Under the pieces are notes generated by a model. It saw only the letters and a list, made by a program, of their open reading frames with translations. It was not told the origin of the DNA and did not search any database. A stretch of DNA of 64,000 nucleotides from CADEFX01 sp963806735 (GTDB lineage: Bacteria; Pseudomonadota; Alphaproteobacteria; Rhizobiales; Hyphomicrobiaceae): contig CAWEBE010000010.1 in the NCBI GenBank assembly GCA_963806735.1, forward strand, positions 62,001-126,000. The letters run 5' to 3'. Every line of letters begins with the position of its first letter. The stretch's first letter is position 1. Below, one piece after another: positions 1 through 8,409 of this stretch. The position numbers and the translations under genes are program-made.

Positions 1-605
1 TCGACCCGGCCGTGCCGATCGAGGAGACGGTGGGCGCCATGTCGCGCCTCGTCGAGCAGGGCAAGGTGCGCCACCTCGGTCTATCGGAAGCAGCGCCGGA
101 GACGATCAAGCGCGCGCACAAGGTGCACCCGATCGCTGCGGTACAGACTGAATACTCGCTGCTCTACCGGGCCGAGGCCGAGGAAACGCGTCAGACCACG
201 CGCGATCTCGGCATCGGCTTCGTCGCCTACTCGCCGCTCGGCCGCGGTTTTCTGACGGGGGCGCTGCAGAGCTTGTCCGACATCGATGGCCGGCGCTCGG
301 CGCATCCGCGCTTCCAGGGTGAGAACTTCACGCGCAATCGTGAACTGGTGGCGAAGATCGAGAAGATGGCTGCGGAGAAGGGTTGCACGCCGTCGCAGCT
401 CACGTTGGCGTGGTTGCTTGCGCAGGGCCCCGACGTCGTCGCCATTCCGGGCACGCGCTACATCAAGCGTTTGGACGAGAATGTCGGCGCATTGCGGGTC
501 ACGCTTTCGCCGGAGGAAGTGGAGCGTATAACTGCGGCGGTGCCGCGCGGCGCGGTCGCCGGTACGCGCTATCCCGAGGGGGGCATGAAGGCTGTCTATA
601 TCTGA
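1..605 (+). CDS. Aldo/keto reductase, C-terminal part (5' end outside window)
   Basis: The reading frame is open from the window edge, so the start lies upstream. About 200 residues are visible. They match the C-terminal half of the aldo/keto reductase TIM barrel: a (V/D)PxxPIEET-type helix, then GKVRHLGLSEA, the QTEYSLLYR strand, YSPLGRGFLTG, and near the end the NADPH-contact segment PGTRYIKRLDENVGA. These place it with AKR12/13-type NADPH-dependent carbonyl reductases of broad specificity. The catalytic Asp/Tyr/Lys/His tetrad would lie mostly upstream and cannot be checked. The stop is 22 bases before the next start, so the two may be cotranscribed. Substrate is unknown. Confidence 0.9.
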   Translation, partial: DPAVPIEETVGAMSRLVEQGKVRHLGLSEAAPETIKRAHKVHPIAAVQTEYSLLYRAEAEETRQTTRDLGIGFVAYSPLGRGFLTGALQSLSDIDGRRSAHPRFQGENFTRNRELVAKIEKMAAEKGCTPSQLTLAWLLAQGPDVVAIPGTRYIKRLDENVGALRVTLSPEEVERITAAVPRGAVAGTRYPEGGMKAVYI

Positions 606-627
606 TGCTATGAACGGGGAGGAGACG

Positions 628-1521
628 ATGAAGCTCGGTATCTCCCTGCCGCTGGTCGATATCCAAGGTGATCCGGCCATCGTGCGGGATTTCGCGCAGG
701 CTGCCGAGGGCCTCGGCTATCACCACCTGGCTGCGCCCGATCACGTGCTTGGTGTCAATGCCGCCAGCCGTCAGGGCTGGACACGCAACACCTCGAAGGA
801 CTTCTTTCACGATCCTTTCGTGATGTTCGGCTTTCTGAGCGCCTGCACGCAAAGAATCGAGTTCTCGACCCAGGTCTTGATATTGGCACAGCGGCAGACC
901 GTTCTGGTCGCCAAGCAGGCGGCTTCGCTCGATGTGCTGTCGGGTGGGCGTTTCCGGCTCGGCGTCGGTGTGGGCTGGAACGAGGTGGAGTTCGTCGGGC
1001 TGAACGAGAGCTTCCGCAACCGTGGCCGTCGCTCCGAAGAGCAAGTGCAGGTGATGCAGGCGTTGTGGGCGGAGCCGCACGTCACGTTCAAGGGCGAGTG
1101 GCATACCATTGATGATGCCGGCATCAACCCGCTGCCGACGCACAAACGTATTCCCATCTGGTTCGGTGGGCATGCGGATGTCACGCTGCGGCGCATCGCC
1201 AAGTGGGGCGATGGCTGGATGATGCTGGCGCACCCGATGGGTGAGACAGCGCATGCCGAGTTCGCGAAACTGCGCCGCTATGCCGAAGACGCAGGCCGCG
1301 ATCCGCGTACGATCGGCATAGAAGTCTGGGTTTCAACGGGGCAAGGCGGTCCGGACGATTGGAGGCGGGAGTTTCAGGGTTGGAAGGCCGCTGGCGTGAC
1401 GCATATCACCGTCAACAGCACCTACGCCCGCGGACCACATACGCGCATTGCCGGGAGGACAATGGTTGATCACATGGCTGCGATGCAGCAGTACCACGCT
1501 GCAGTCGCCGATCTTGTCTAA
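628..1521 (+). CDS. LLM-class (luciferase-like) flavin-dependent oxidoreductase
   Basis: A 297-residue luciferase-like monooxygenase-fold protein, probably using F420 or FMN. The start chosen is the ATG at 628, because GGGGAGGAG sits directly before it. An in-frame ATG at 610 overlaps that ribosome site and is less likely. Family marks are the LGISLPLVDIQGDP beginning, a segment ending LDVLSGGRFRLGVGVGWN followed by EVEF, and GDGWM further on. The family oxidises varied small substrates, and nothing here fixes which one. It follows the aldo/keto reductase closely, which suggests a small redox operon. A perfect hairpin lies 18 bases after the stop. Confidence 0.85.
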   Translation: MKLGISLPLVDIQGDPAIVRDFAQAAEGLGYHHLAAPDHVLGVNAASRQGWTRNTSKDFFHDPFVMFGFLSACTQRIEFSTQVLILAQRQTVLVAKQAASLDVLSGGRFRLGVGVGWNEVEFVGLNESFRNRGRRSEEQVQVMQALWAEPHVTFKGEWHTIDDAGINPLPTHKRIPIWFGGHADVTLRRIAKWGDGWMMLAHPMGETAHAEFAKLRRYAEDAGRDPRTIGIEVWVSTGQGGPDDWRREFQGWKAAGVTHITVNSTYARGPHTRIAGRTMVDHMAAMQQYHAAVADLV

Positions 1522-1539
1522 CGCAGACCATCCATGACA

Positions 1540-1566
1540 AAGCAGGCGGCCCTGGGCCGCCTGCTT
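1540..1566. terminator. Intrinsic-type hairpin between convergent genes
   Basis: A perfect 12-bp stem (AAGCAGGCGGCC / GGCCGCCTGCTT) with a 3-base loop. It sits between two genes that converge on it (stops at 1521 on + and 1590 on -). The U tract on the + side is poor, so it may act in both directions or simply protect 3' ends. Confidence 0.7.
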
Positions 1567-1589
1567 GCATCTCAATCTGTGGCAAATCG

Positions 1590-2294
1590 CTATTCGACGA
1601 CCACGGCGGCTGTAGTTTTGTGCGTGCTGGTCCGCCGCACCTGCTTCACAGGCTTGGCCGGCCGCGCGGGACGAGCATCTTCTTCGTCGTTGCTCGGTGC
1701 GGCCGCTTGGGCTCCGAACTTCTGCCAGGTGACGGTGACCTTGGCGCCGACGTGGACGCGCGGATAAAGGTCAAGCACATCCTGATTGTACATGCGGATG
1801 CAACCCTTCGACACCGCGCTGCCGATGGTCCAGGGGGCGTCAGTACCGTGAATGCGATACGCGGAGGCCCCGAGATACAAGGCACGAACGCCGAGCGGAT
1901 TTATCGGGTGACCGCCAGGAACCCAATTTGGCAGACGCGGGTTCTCGGCCCGCATCGTGGCCGTCGGTGTCCACGACGGGTTCTCCCGCTTCTGCGAGAC
2001 GCTGGTCACACCTTCCCAGCGGCTTTGCTCGCGCGGGATGGCGATCGGATAGCTGAAGGCCTCACCCGGCCGGGTAATATAGTAGAGGCGCCGGTCGCTG
2101 AAGCTGACGACAACTTGGCCTGCAGAAAATTTAGGACTGAAGCGCACCGCCTCGCGGCCGCTACCGCCCAACGTCTGGCCTCCGCCCCACAGCCAGTCGC
2201 TACTTTGTGCGTGCGCGCCCGAAGCAGCAATGGTGGTGCCCAGCAAGCTGGCCGCGACCAGCAGCAAGCGTCCCGTTGTGCGTCTCGCGATCAT
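1590..2294 (-). CDS. Periplasmic L,D-transpeptidase (YkuD domain)
   Basis: A 234-residue exported enzyme expected to form 3-3 cross-links in peptidoglycan or attach proteins to it. Residues 1-30 form a signal peptide (Arg-Arg, hydrophobic core, ending GAHAQ). The YkuD domain spans about residues 58-192 and carries the catalytic signature: His149 in YRIHGTD and Cys165 in SKGCIRM, followed by the Arg typical of the family. The tail after residue 198 is rich in Pro, Ala and Lys and probably disordered. An upstream in-frame ATG at 2339 would add 15 residues ahead of the signal peptide, so 2294 is preferred. Confidence 0.9.
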   Translation of the reverse strand: MIARRTTGRLLLVAASLLGTTIAASGAHAQSSDWLWGGGQTLGGSGREAVRFSPKFSAGQVVVSFSDRRLYYITRPGEAFSYPIAIPREQSRWEGVTSVSQKRENPSWTPTATMRAENPRLPNWVPGGHPINPLGVRALYLGASAYRIHGTDAPWTIGSAVSKGCIRMYNQDVLDLYPRVHVGAKVTVTWQKFGAQAAAPSNDEEDARPARPAKPVKQVRRTSTHKTTAAVVVE

Positions 2295-3205
2295 CTCTTG
2301 TAGACCCCCGTTGTCCTGCGCCGCTTCGTAGCCGGCCATTATCAGACATTCCCTAAGACGAGCTTGCCTTGCCCAAAGCCGTCAAAGTAACGGCCGATCG
2401 CAGGCGGTCCTCCAACAACCGTGCCAAATGACCGACATGAACTGAACCACGCGGGCAACGCCCACTGGAGTCGCTCGTGAGTTGCGGGAATTGTGGCGAG
2501 GTCTGGACGAGAACGCAACGAGACCTGGTGCCGCGCAAATGTTTTGCTGGCGAATGTGGGAATTGAGCCACAATTCTCGTTACGTGTCAGAGGCTTTTGC
2601 TCGATGCTGGGAAAAATGCTCACGCGCGCTGTCCCGTCATGCTGGCAGGTTATTACCTATTTCGTGCAATGTATGTTCTTCTTTTGTCTTGACGAACTCG
2701 TGGCCAAGGAGACTAGAACAATAAGAGAACACGATGGCTAGGCCGTCGAGTTCGGAAATGTGTGTTTGCGCGGCTGTAATCCAGAATCCCCTTCCCTCTC
2801 CTCGGTTGCGGCCGGTGCAAATTTGGCGATCCTCGAACGTATGCCCACGAGTGGATTGCTGCAGGTGCGTAGGTGTTGTTGAGTTTGGCAGGAGCGGCCC
2901 CGACGCCCTCGCCATGAGGTGCGGATGGCCATCAGGTCCTGCTTGAGGTGTGCAGTTCAGCGTTTGTGTATGTGCAGGCTACCTGATGGTGCGTTCTCGG
3001 ATCAGCTTCCCCGACTGGTCTGAGGCGTGTGAACGCGTAGTAACGCGTAGTGTTGTGTGCGTTTGGAGGGCGGCGGTGCTTTTCCCCCGGACGACCCCTG
3101 TCCCGGCGCTGCCGCTCTCCTACCTTCCCGCGTGATGACTGGCTGTCCTCACTCGCGCCGTCCAGCGATTCGTGGTCTAGGTGCGTTCCAGAGTTCTGGA
3201 ACCCC
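2295..3205. other. Long intergenic region with no supported gene
   Basis: About 900 bases between divergently oriented genes. Open frames here are short, overlap on both strands and show no recognisable motif. Base composition drops in the middle part, around 2560-2760. A 10-bp inverted repeat (GAATTGTGGC at 2488-2497, GCCACAATTC at 2567-2576) is the only structure I noticed. It presumably holds promoters for both flanking genes. Confidence 0.5.
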
Positions 3206-5056
3206 ATGAACGTCACGAGCAGCAACGCCGACATGCGCGCCGCACGAGCGCCGCTGCTGTGGGCGCTGGCGCTTTGGCTGGCGATGCTGCCCGGTCTCGT
3301 GGCCCTCTTGCCGGAAGCCTTGGCCCAACGCCCCACTCCAGATCCCGAGGCCGCTTCAGGCCGCGCCGAGAAGCCTCTCGCTCGCGCTGCCCGGCACATG
3401 GTCGTAGCCGCCGATCCATTAGCAACCGAGGTTGGTCGCGATATCCTGCGCCAAGGCGGCAGCGCGGTGGATGCGGCGATTGCGGTGCAGCTCGTGCTCA
3501 ACCTGGTCGAGCCGCAATCTTCTGGTCTCGGCGGCGGTGCGTTTCTGGTGCACTTCGATGCCGCTGCCAAGAGAGTGCAAACCTACGATGGCCGCGAGAT
3601 GGCGCCGGCTGCCGCCAAGCCGGACCGGTTTCTTGCCAACGGGCGGCCGATGCCGTTCCGAGAAGCGGTATTGTCGGGACTAAGCGTCGGCGTGCCCGGC
3701 ACGCCTGCCCTGCTGGAGCTGGTGCACAAGCGGCATGGGCGGCTCCCCTGGGCGCGCCTGTTCGAGCCCGCGATCAGATTGGCAGCCGAAGGTTTCCCTG
3801 TCTCCTCTCGCTTGAGCACGCTGCTGCGCGAATATAGTGCCGGCAGCTTCGCGCCGGACGCGCGGCGCTATTTTTTCGATGCGACGGGAACCGCTTGGCC
3901 TGCAGGTCACCGTCTTGCCAATCCGCAATTCGCCGACACGTTGCGGACCATCGCGCAACAGGGGGCTGGTGCGTTCTATTCGGGTATCATCGCCGACGCG
4001 ATCGTGCGTGCAGTTGTCGAGGCCCCCAAGCGCAAGGGCGACCTGGCGCGGTCGGATCTAGGGAACTATCGAGCAATTGAGCGCCCGCCGGTTTGCATCG
4101 GCTACCGCGGCCGGCGCGTGTGCGGCATGGGTCCGCCGTCGTCGGGCGGCATTGCACTCGCGCAGGCGCTGATGCTGCTCGAGCCGTTCAATCTCGGGCA
4201 AGGACGCCGTGCCGCCATGGGGGCGCCGGCGCTGCACGTGATCGCGGAGGCGGAGAAGCTCGCTTACGCTGATCGCGATCGCTACGTGGCCGACAGCGAT
4301 TTCGTGCTCTTGCCGACTGGCTTGCTTGATCCGAGCTATTTAGGCGCGCGCCGAGCGCTGATCGATCCCTTTGCGGCGGCAGACAGGACGTATGCCGGCA
4401 CGCCTCCCGGCTTGGCGCGGCAGGCGCTCGGGGAGGATGCGACCATCGAGGCTGCCGGCACCAGCCACATCTCGATCATCGACGCGGAGGGGAACGCAGT
4501 CGCCATGACCACCACTATTGAGGCCGGATTCGGCTCGCGGCTGTGGGCTGCCGGATTCCTGCTGAACAACGAGATGACCGATTTCTCATTTCGCCCGCGC
4601 GCCGCTGATGGGCGGCTGGTCGCGAATCGAATCGAACCAGGCAAGCGGCCACGCAGCTCGATGTCGCCCACCATCGTGCTCGACGACACCGGCCGGGTGA
4701 CGGCCGTGCTCGGCTCGCCTGGTGGCAGCCGGATTATCCTCTATGTGCTGAAATCGCTTGTTGCCGTGATCGACTGGAGCATGGATGCAGAGGCGGCGGT
4801 GGCGCTGGAAAATTTCGGCAGCCGGGGCGGCGGTGTCGTCGAGCTGGAGACGGCCATGCCGACGGCGCTGGAGGCCATCACGCAAGCGCGGACGTCGAGT
4901 CTAGCAATCTGGCGGGCGCTCAGCCTCAAACCGTATGGGCATCGCATGGCCTTCGGTGTGCACACGTCGGGCCTGCACATTATCGTGCGGCGGCAAGACG
5001 GTGCGCTGGAAGGCGGCGCCGATCCACGCCGGGAGGGAATTGCGCTCGGCGATTGA
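3206..5056 (+). CDS. ggt: Gamma-glutamyltransferase (gamma-glutamyltranspeptidase)
   Basis: A 616-residue exported Ntn-hydrolase precursor that cleaves gamma-glutamyl bonds (glutathione and relatives) and is expected in the periplasm. The N-terminal stretch has a hydrophobic segment ending EALAQ, consistent with a signal peptide whether the start is 3206 or the ATG at 3233. The large subunit carries the family segment GGSAVDAAIAVQL and SSGLGGGAF. The autoprocessing site and catalytic Thr is Thr419 in AGTSHISII, which would begin the small subunit. The oxyanion region GSPGGSRII follows. Length and order are normal for the family. A hairpin with a short T run follows the stop. Confidence 0.93.
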   Translation: MNVTSSNADMRAARAPLLWALALWLAMLPGLVALLPEALAQRPTPDPEAASGRAEKPLARAARHMVVAADPLATEVGRDILRQGGSAVDAAIAVQLVLNLVEPQSSGLGGGAFLVHFDAAAKRVQTYDGREMAPAAAKPDRFLANGRPMPFREAVLSGLSVGVPGTPALLELVHKRHGRLPWARLFEPAIRLAAEGFPVSSRLSTLLREYSAGSFAPDARRYFFDATGTAWPAGHRLANPQFADTLRTIAQQGAGAFYSGIIADAIVRAVVEAPKRKGDLARSDLGNYRAIERPPVCIGYRGRRVCGMGPPSSGGIALAQALMLLEPFNLGQGRRAAMGAPALHVIAEAEKLAYADRDRYVADSDFVLLPTGLLDPSYLGARRALIDPFAAADRTYAGTPPGLARQALGEDATIEAAGTSHISIIDAEGNAVAMTTTIEAGFGSRLWAAGFLLNNEMTDFSFRPRAADGRLVANRIEPGKRPRSSMSPTIVLDDTGRVTAVLGSPGGSRIILYVLKSLVAVIDWSMDAEAAVALENFGSRGGGVVELETAMPTALEAITQARTSSLAIWRALSLKPYGHRMAFGVHTSGLHIIVRRQDGALEGGADPRREGIALGD

Positions 5057-5126
5057 GGCGAGCTGCAAGGAGTGCCGGCTTGCGGGCTGCTTGTGTGTCA
5101 TCCCTTGACACAACTGAGCCCGACAA

Positions 5127-5161
5127 GGCAGTCTGCTTGTTAACCAAGCAAACTGCCGATT
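5127..5161 (+). terminator. Probable rho-independent terminator after ggt
   Basis: Left arm GGCAGTCTGCTTG (5127-5139) pairs with right arm CAAGCAAACTGCC (5145-5157), with one G-U pair and a 5-base loop. GATTTTC follows. It lies 70 bases after the gamma-glutamyltransferase stop. Confidence 0.65.
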
Positions 5162-5213
5162 TTCTAATCCTCACTTCGTTCTTTCCGTCGAAGAGTTCAG
5201 GGGGGATTTTGAT

Positions 5214-6716
5214 ATGGCCGTAGCTTCCGCCACGCATGGCGACGTCGCCGATCATCGCGAGATTCACAAAGTACCTGACCCGCTGCCGCTGACGATCGGT
5301 GGTATGATCGCGGCGGTCGGACCTCAAGCCATCAACTTCGGCATCTCGATCGGCGGCGGCGAGGCATACTTGCTGCCCAATGTCGCGGCGCGCGGTGCGC
5401 TCGGTTGGCATTGGCTGATGGTGATTTCGGTCATCGTCGAGACGGCGCTGGTCTACGAGTGCATCAAATACAGTTGCTGCACGGGCCGCTCGTTCTTCGC
5501 GGGCACCAATGATCTCGCGCCGCGCAACTTCTGGCCGTGGTTCTGGGCCGTTGCGGCGATACTGACCTGGGTGTGGCCGGCGTGGATGGGTGGAGCAGTC
5601 ATCGCTGCGCAGAGGTTTACGGGCATCTCCACGCCACAAGGCTGGACACTCTTCGGCCAGGCGCTGCCGCCGCAATACATCTGGGCCGTGCTGGCCTTCG
5701 TGCTGGTGCTCCTCGTCTTCTATTTCTCGAACCGCACGTATGCGTTTCTCGAGTGGTTCTTCAAAGTCATCATGGTGGTCAACATCGTTCTGGTGTTGGC
5801 GATAACGGTCATTGCGGCCAAGCCTGAAGACTACTGGATCATCCTCAAAGCTTACGCGGGTGTGCTGTTCTTCAATCCGGAATGGACCAAGGCTGTCACG
5901 CCGCTCGATATCGTCGCACTCTATAATCAACCCGGCGGCAGCCTGATGTGGGTGAGCTTCTGGGTCGTGGCGGCGGGTTGGGGCATGGGCCGTTACTCCG
6001 GCCAGGTCACGGGTGTGCTGCGCCCGCCCGAGCACATCACGGCGCAGGAGCTGCGCTGGAATACCAATGACCCGCAGGAAGTCGCCAAGATGCGCCAGTG
6101 GGTCAAGCTCGGTGGCATGAGCCTGATCATCTGGTGGGCGATCATCGGCGGCCTCATTATGACCTATCTCTACTCGGTCGCCGGATACGCTTATCTGCAC
6201 AACCAGTTCCTGGCCACAGGACGGGTGCCGAGCGGAGTGGAGGTGCCGCTGCAAATGGCGATCGTCGCGCAGGGCGTCATGGGCCAAGCCGCCGGTGCGC
6301 TGATGCTGATCGTGATCATGGTCACGCTGTATGACGCCCAGTTTCCGTTCTACGACACCTTCATCGGCCGCACGACCACCGACGCCATCGCAGTGACCAC
6401 GCGGCTGGAAGAGAAGATCCCCTACCGCGTCTGGTACTTCGTCGTCGTTACGGCGGCAGTGCTGGCGGGCTTTTATCTGATCCTCCAGCAGCAGCCGTTC
6501 TTCATGTGGCTGATGGTGGCTGTGGCGGCGGTTGTCTATCGCTGCATCGGCTCGGTGCAGATCATGATGATCAACAATCGACGCCTGCCGCCGGAGTTCA
6601 AGGTGAGTGCGCTGAATACCTTCATTCTCTGGTTCAGCTTCGTCACCGGCCTCGTGGCGGTTGCCTACTGGGGCTACAACTCCTGGGGCGAGATCATGAA
6701 AAGGTTTGCCGGATGA
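5214..6716 (+). CDS. Nramp/APC-superfamily-like integral membrane transporter
   Basis: A 500-residue polytopic membrane protein with roughly 11-12 hydrophobic segments. An early glycine-rich segment (SIGGGEAYLLP, near residue 45) resembles the broken first helix of Nramp/APC-fold carriers, in particular the divergent Nramp-annotated group with GSGEWLLGP-like motifs. The metal-binding DPGN of true Mn/Fe Nramp transporters is absent, so metal transport should not be assumed. An AGGGGGGA ribosome site precedes the ATG. A small membrane protein overlaps its stop by four bases, so the two are translationally coupled. Substrate is unknown. Confidence 0.6.
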   Translation: MAVASATHGDVADHREIHKVPDPLPLTIGGMIAAVGPQAINFGISIGGGEAYLLPNVAARGALGWHWLMVISVIVETALVYECIKYSCCTGRSFFAGTNDLAPRNFWPWFWAVAAILTWVWPAWMGGAVIAAQRFTGISTPQGWTLFGQALPPQYIWAVLAFVLVLLVFYFSNRTYAFLEWFFKVIMVVNIVLVLAITVIAAKPEDYWIILKAYAGVLFFNPEWTKAVTPLDIVALYNQPGGSLMWVSFWVVAAGWGMGRYSGQVTGVLRPPEHITAQELRWNTNDPQEVAKMRQWVKLGGMSLIIWWAIIGGLIMTYLYSVAGYAYLHNQFLATGRVPSGVEVPLQMAIVAQGVMGQAAGALMLIVIMVTLYDAQFPFYDTFIGRTTTDAIAVTTRLEEKIPYRVWYFVVVTAAVLAGFYLILQQQPFFMWLMVAVAAVVYRCIGSVQIMMINNRRLPPEFKVSALNTFILWFSFVTGLVAVAYWGYNSWGEIMKRFAG

Positions 6717-6961
6717 CCCGCCCCGGGGAGGGTAGGGCACTGGCCGTTCGCAGGCACCTAACGGTGAGATCGATTGTCTGGCATGGCCTGATGCTCGTCT
6801 GGCTCGGGTTCCTGGTCCGCGGTGTGTGGTGGATCTGGCCGGCGATCGAGGCGATGGAATTCAGCCAAGACCTTCTGGCCGGAGTGCTGTGGCTCACCAT
6901 GGGTACGCTGGCCTGGGTTCTCGCCTTCAACTACGGCCGCCAGCGCTATTGGCGGCACTAG
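6713..6961 (+). CDS. Small membrane protein coupled to the transporter
   Basis: An 82-residue protein with two hydrophobic segments (about residues 22-45 and 52-72) and a basic tail. Its ATG overlaps the TGA of the upstream transporter (ATGA), a hallmark of translational coupling, so it is probably an accessory subunit or assembly factor. I do not recognise the family. The stop codon TAG is the first part of a CTAG-bounded palindromic repeat starting at 6958, so the gene end appears to have been set by that repeat. Confidence 0.6.
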   Translation: MTRPGEGRALAVRRHLTVRSIVWHGLMLVWLGFLVRGVWWIWPAIEAMEFSQDLLAGVLWLTMGTLAWVLAFNYGRQRYWRH

Positions 6962-7035
6962 TGTGGTGGTTCCGAAGTTCGCCCGCTTCCCGCGGCTGGG
7001 CTGGTTGGCGAACTTCGGAACCTGAACCACACTAG
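6958..7035. repeat. CTAG-bounded palindrome, unit A, copy 1
   Basis: An inverted repeat with outer arms CTAGTGTGGT (6958-6967) and ACCACACTAG (7026-7035) and inner arms TTCCGAAGTTCGCC (6970-6983) and GGCGAACTTCGGAA (7007-7020). Related units are at 40516-40590 and 50747-50823, always next to a unit B. Confidence 0.85.
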
Positions 7036-7048
7036 AATTATACGTTTG

Positions 7049-7123
7049 CCAGTGTCCTTTCGATCGCGAAGTTCGCCAAGAGCTCGCGGCAGATGCTGAC
7101 GAGCTTCGCGATCGGGACACTAG
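7049..7123. repeat. CTAG-bounded palindrome, unit B, copy 1
   Basis: A second hairpin, 13 bases after unit A. Its arms are AGTGTCC, CGATCGCGAAGTTCG (7061-7075) and CGAGCTTCGCGATCG (7100-7114), then GGACACTAG. The left end reads CCAG instead of CTAG. Matching units are at 40428-40502 and 50837-50910. Confidence 0.85.
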
Positions 7124-7297
7124 GCTTCAAACGACTTCATGCCTGCCTGCTTGCAGCGCTGCCCGTGACGCGCAAGTTATGGACGTGCTCCGATCTGAGG
7201 CGCGCATGGTGATTGGTCTCACTACGCGCCAGTGCTCGTAGTCTTTCGTCCAGCATGATATCCCTCGCTTGGCGCGAAAGCGGCAGGAACTGGTGGT

Positions 7298-8308
7298 GTG
7301 AGCAAGCTATCGATCAGCGTGGTAGGAGGCGGCATCTTTGGCCTGTGGCAGGCGTTCGCCCTGTCGCGCCGGGGCCATCGGGTTACGCTGTTCGAGGCGA
7401 TGCCGGAAGCGTCGGTGGGCGGCGCAAGTCGATTTGCGGGTGCGATGTTGGCACCTTACTGCGAGGCGGAGGCTGCCGAGCCGATCGTCCAAGAGCTCGG
7501 CGTCCGCGGCCTTGCCCTCTGGCGGGAAGCATTTCCTGCTGTGGTGGCGCGTGGCAGCCTGGTGATCGCGGCGGCGCGAGACCAGAGCGAGCTTGTACGG
7601 TTCCAGCGCCTGACCGAAGGGCACCGGAGCATCGATGCGGATGAGATCGGCCGGCTCGAGCCGGATCTTGCGGGACGCTTTGCGCGCGGCCTGTTCTTCG
7701 AGACGGAAGCTCACGTTGTTCCGCGCAAGGCCCTGGCCGATCTCGTAGTGGCCGCGCGCCGGCAAGGTGCCGAGCTCTGCTTCGGCCAGGCAGTTCCCGA
7801 CCCGGTCTGGCAGGCGGGTTCGGGCGGAGGCATAGTTGTCGACTGCCGTGGGATGGGTGCGCGCGGCGATCTGCCGAGCCTGCGCGGTGTGCGCGGCGAG
7901 ATGGCGGTGCTGCGGGCGCCGGAGGTCAAGTTGTCGCGCACCGTGCGGCTTCTTCACCCGCGGTTCCCGCTCTATCTCGTGCCATGGGACGACAGCCTCT
8001 ACATGATTGGTGCCACGGTGATCGAGCGCGAGGACGCGCAGCCGGTGACACTGCGTTCAGCGTTGGATCTCCTGGGCACAGCCTACGCTATTCACCCGGC
8101 ATTCGCCGAGGCTGAGATCGTCGAGCTTTCGGCAGGCGTGCGGCCTGCTTTCCCCGACAACGTGCCAAAGGTCGTGGCCAGGGACAGGCGGCTGTTCGTC
8201 AACGGTGCCTATCGTCACGGCTATCTGTTGGCGCCCGTGCTCGCTGAGGTCGTTGCCGATCACCTGGAAACAGGCGCCACGCACCCGCTCATCGTTGCCG
8301 ACGCCTGA
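7298..8308 (+). CDS. FAD-dependent oxidoreductase, glycine/D-amino-acid oxidase type (ThiO-like)
   Basis: A 336-residue flavoprotein of the DAO family. The FAD-binding beta-alpha-beta motif is at the very N-terminus (VVGGGIFGLWQA), and ASRFAGAMLAPYCEAEA follows, as in glycine oxidases. The C-terminal part (LFVNGAYRHGYLLAPVLA) matches the second flavin-contact region. Such enzymes deaminate glycine or other small amines, and ThiO makes the imine used for the thiamine thiazole. No other thi gene is nearby, so a thiamine role is not supported by context. Initiation is at a GTG with GGCAGGAAC upstream. The repeats at 6958-7123 separate it from the previous genes. Confidence 0.78.
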   Translation: MSKLSISVVGGGIFGLWQAFALSRRGHRVTLFEAMPEASVGGASRFAGAMLAPYCEAEAAEPIVQELGVRGLALWREAFPAVVARGSLVIAAARDQSELVRFQRLTEGHRSIDADEIGRLEPDLAGRFARGLFFETEAHVVPRKALADLVVAARRQGAELCFGQAVPDPVWQAGSGGGIVVDCRGMGARGDLPSLRGVRGEMAVLRAPEVKLSRTVRLLHPRFPLYLVPWDDSLYMIGATVIEREDAQPVTLRSALDLLGTAYAIHPAFAEAEIVELSAGVRPAFPDNVPKVVARDRRLFVNGAYRHGYLLAPVLAEVVADHLETGATHPLIVADA

Positions 8309-8409
8309 GGCGTGGTAGACTTAGAAAAGACAGGAGACTGCCTCCGTCCACCGCCACGACAGCATACGAGGATCAAGGGGCAACGGAGGTGCGTTCGACG
8401 GAGATCGCC

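Noticed and set aside
2482..2946. Several 60-90 codon frames in the first long intergenic region
   Set aside because: They overlap on both strands, differ in frame, lack ribosome sites and show no recognisable protein features.
4980..6740. A 586-codon open frame on the minus strand
   Set aside because: Antisense to the Nramp-like carrier. The product is full of His, Arg and Asp and has no hydrophobic segments or motif.
7124..7297. Possible TPP riboswitch before the ThiO-like gene
   Set aside because: The conserved CTGAGA and ACCTGATC-type segments of THI boxes are not present.
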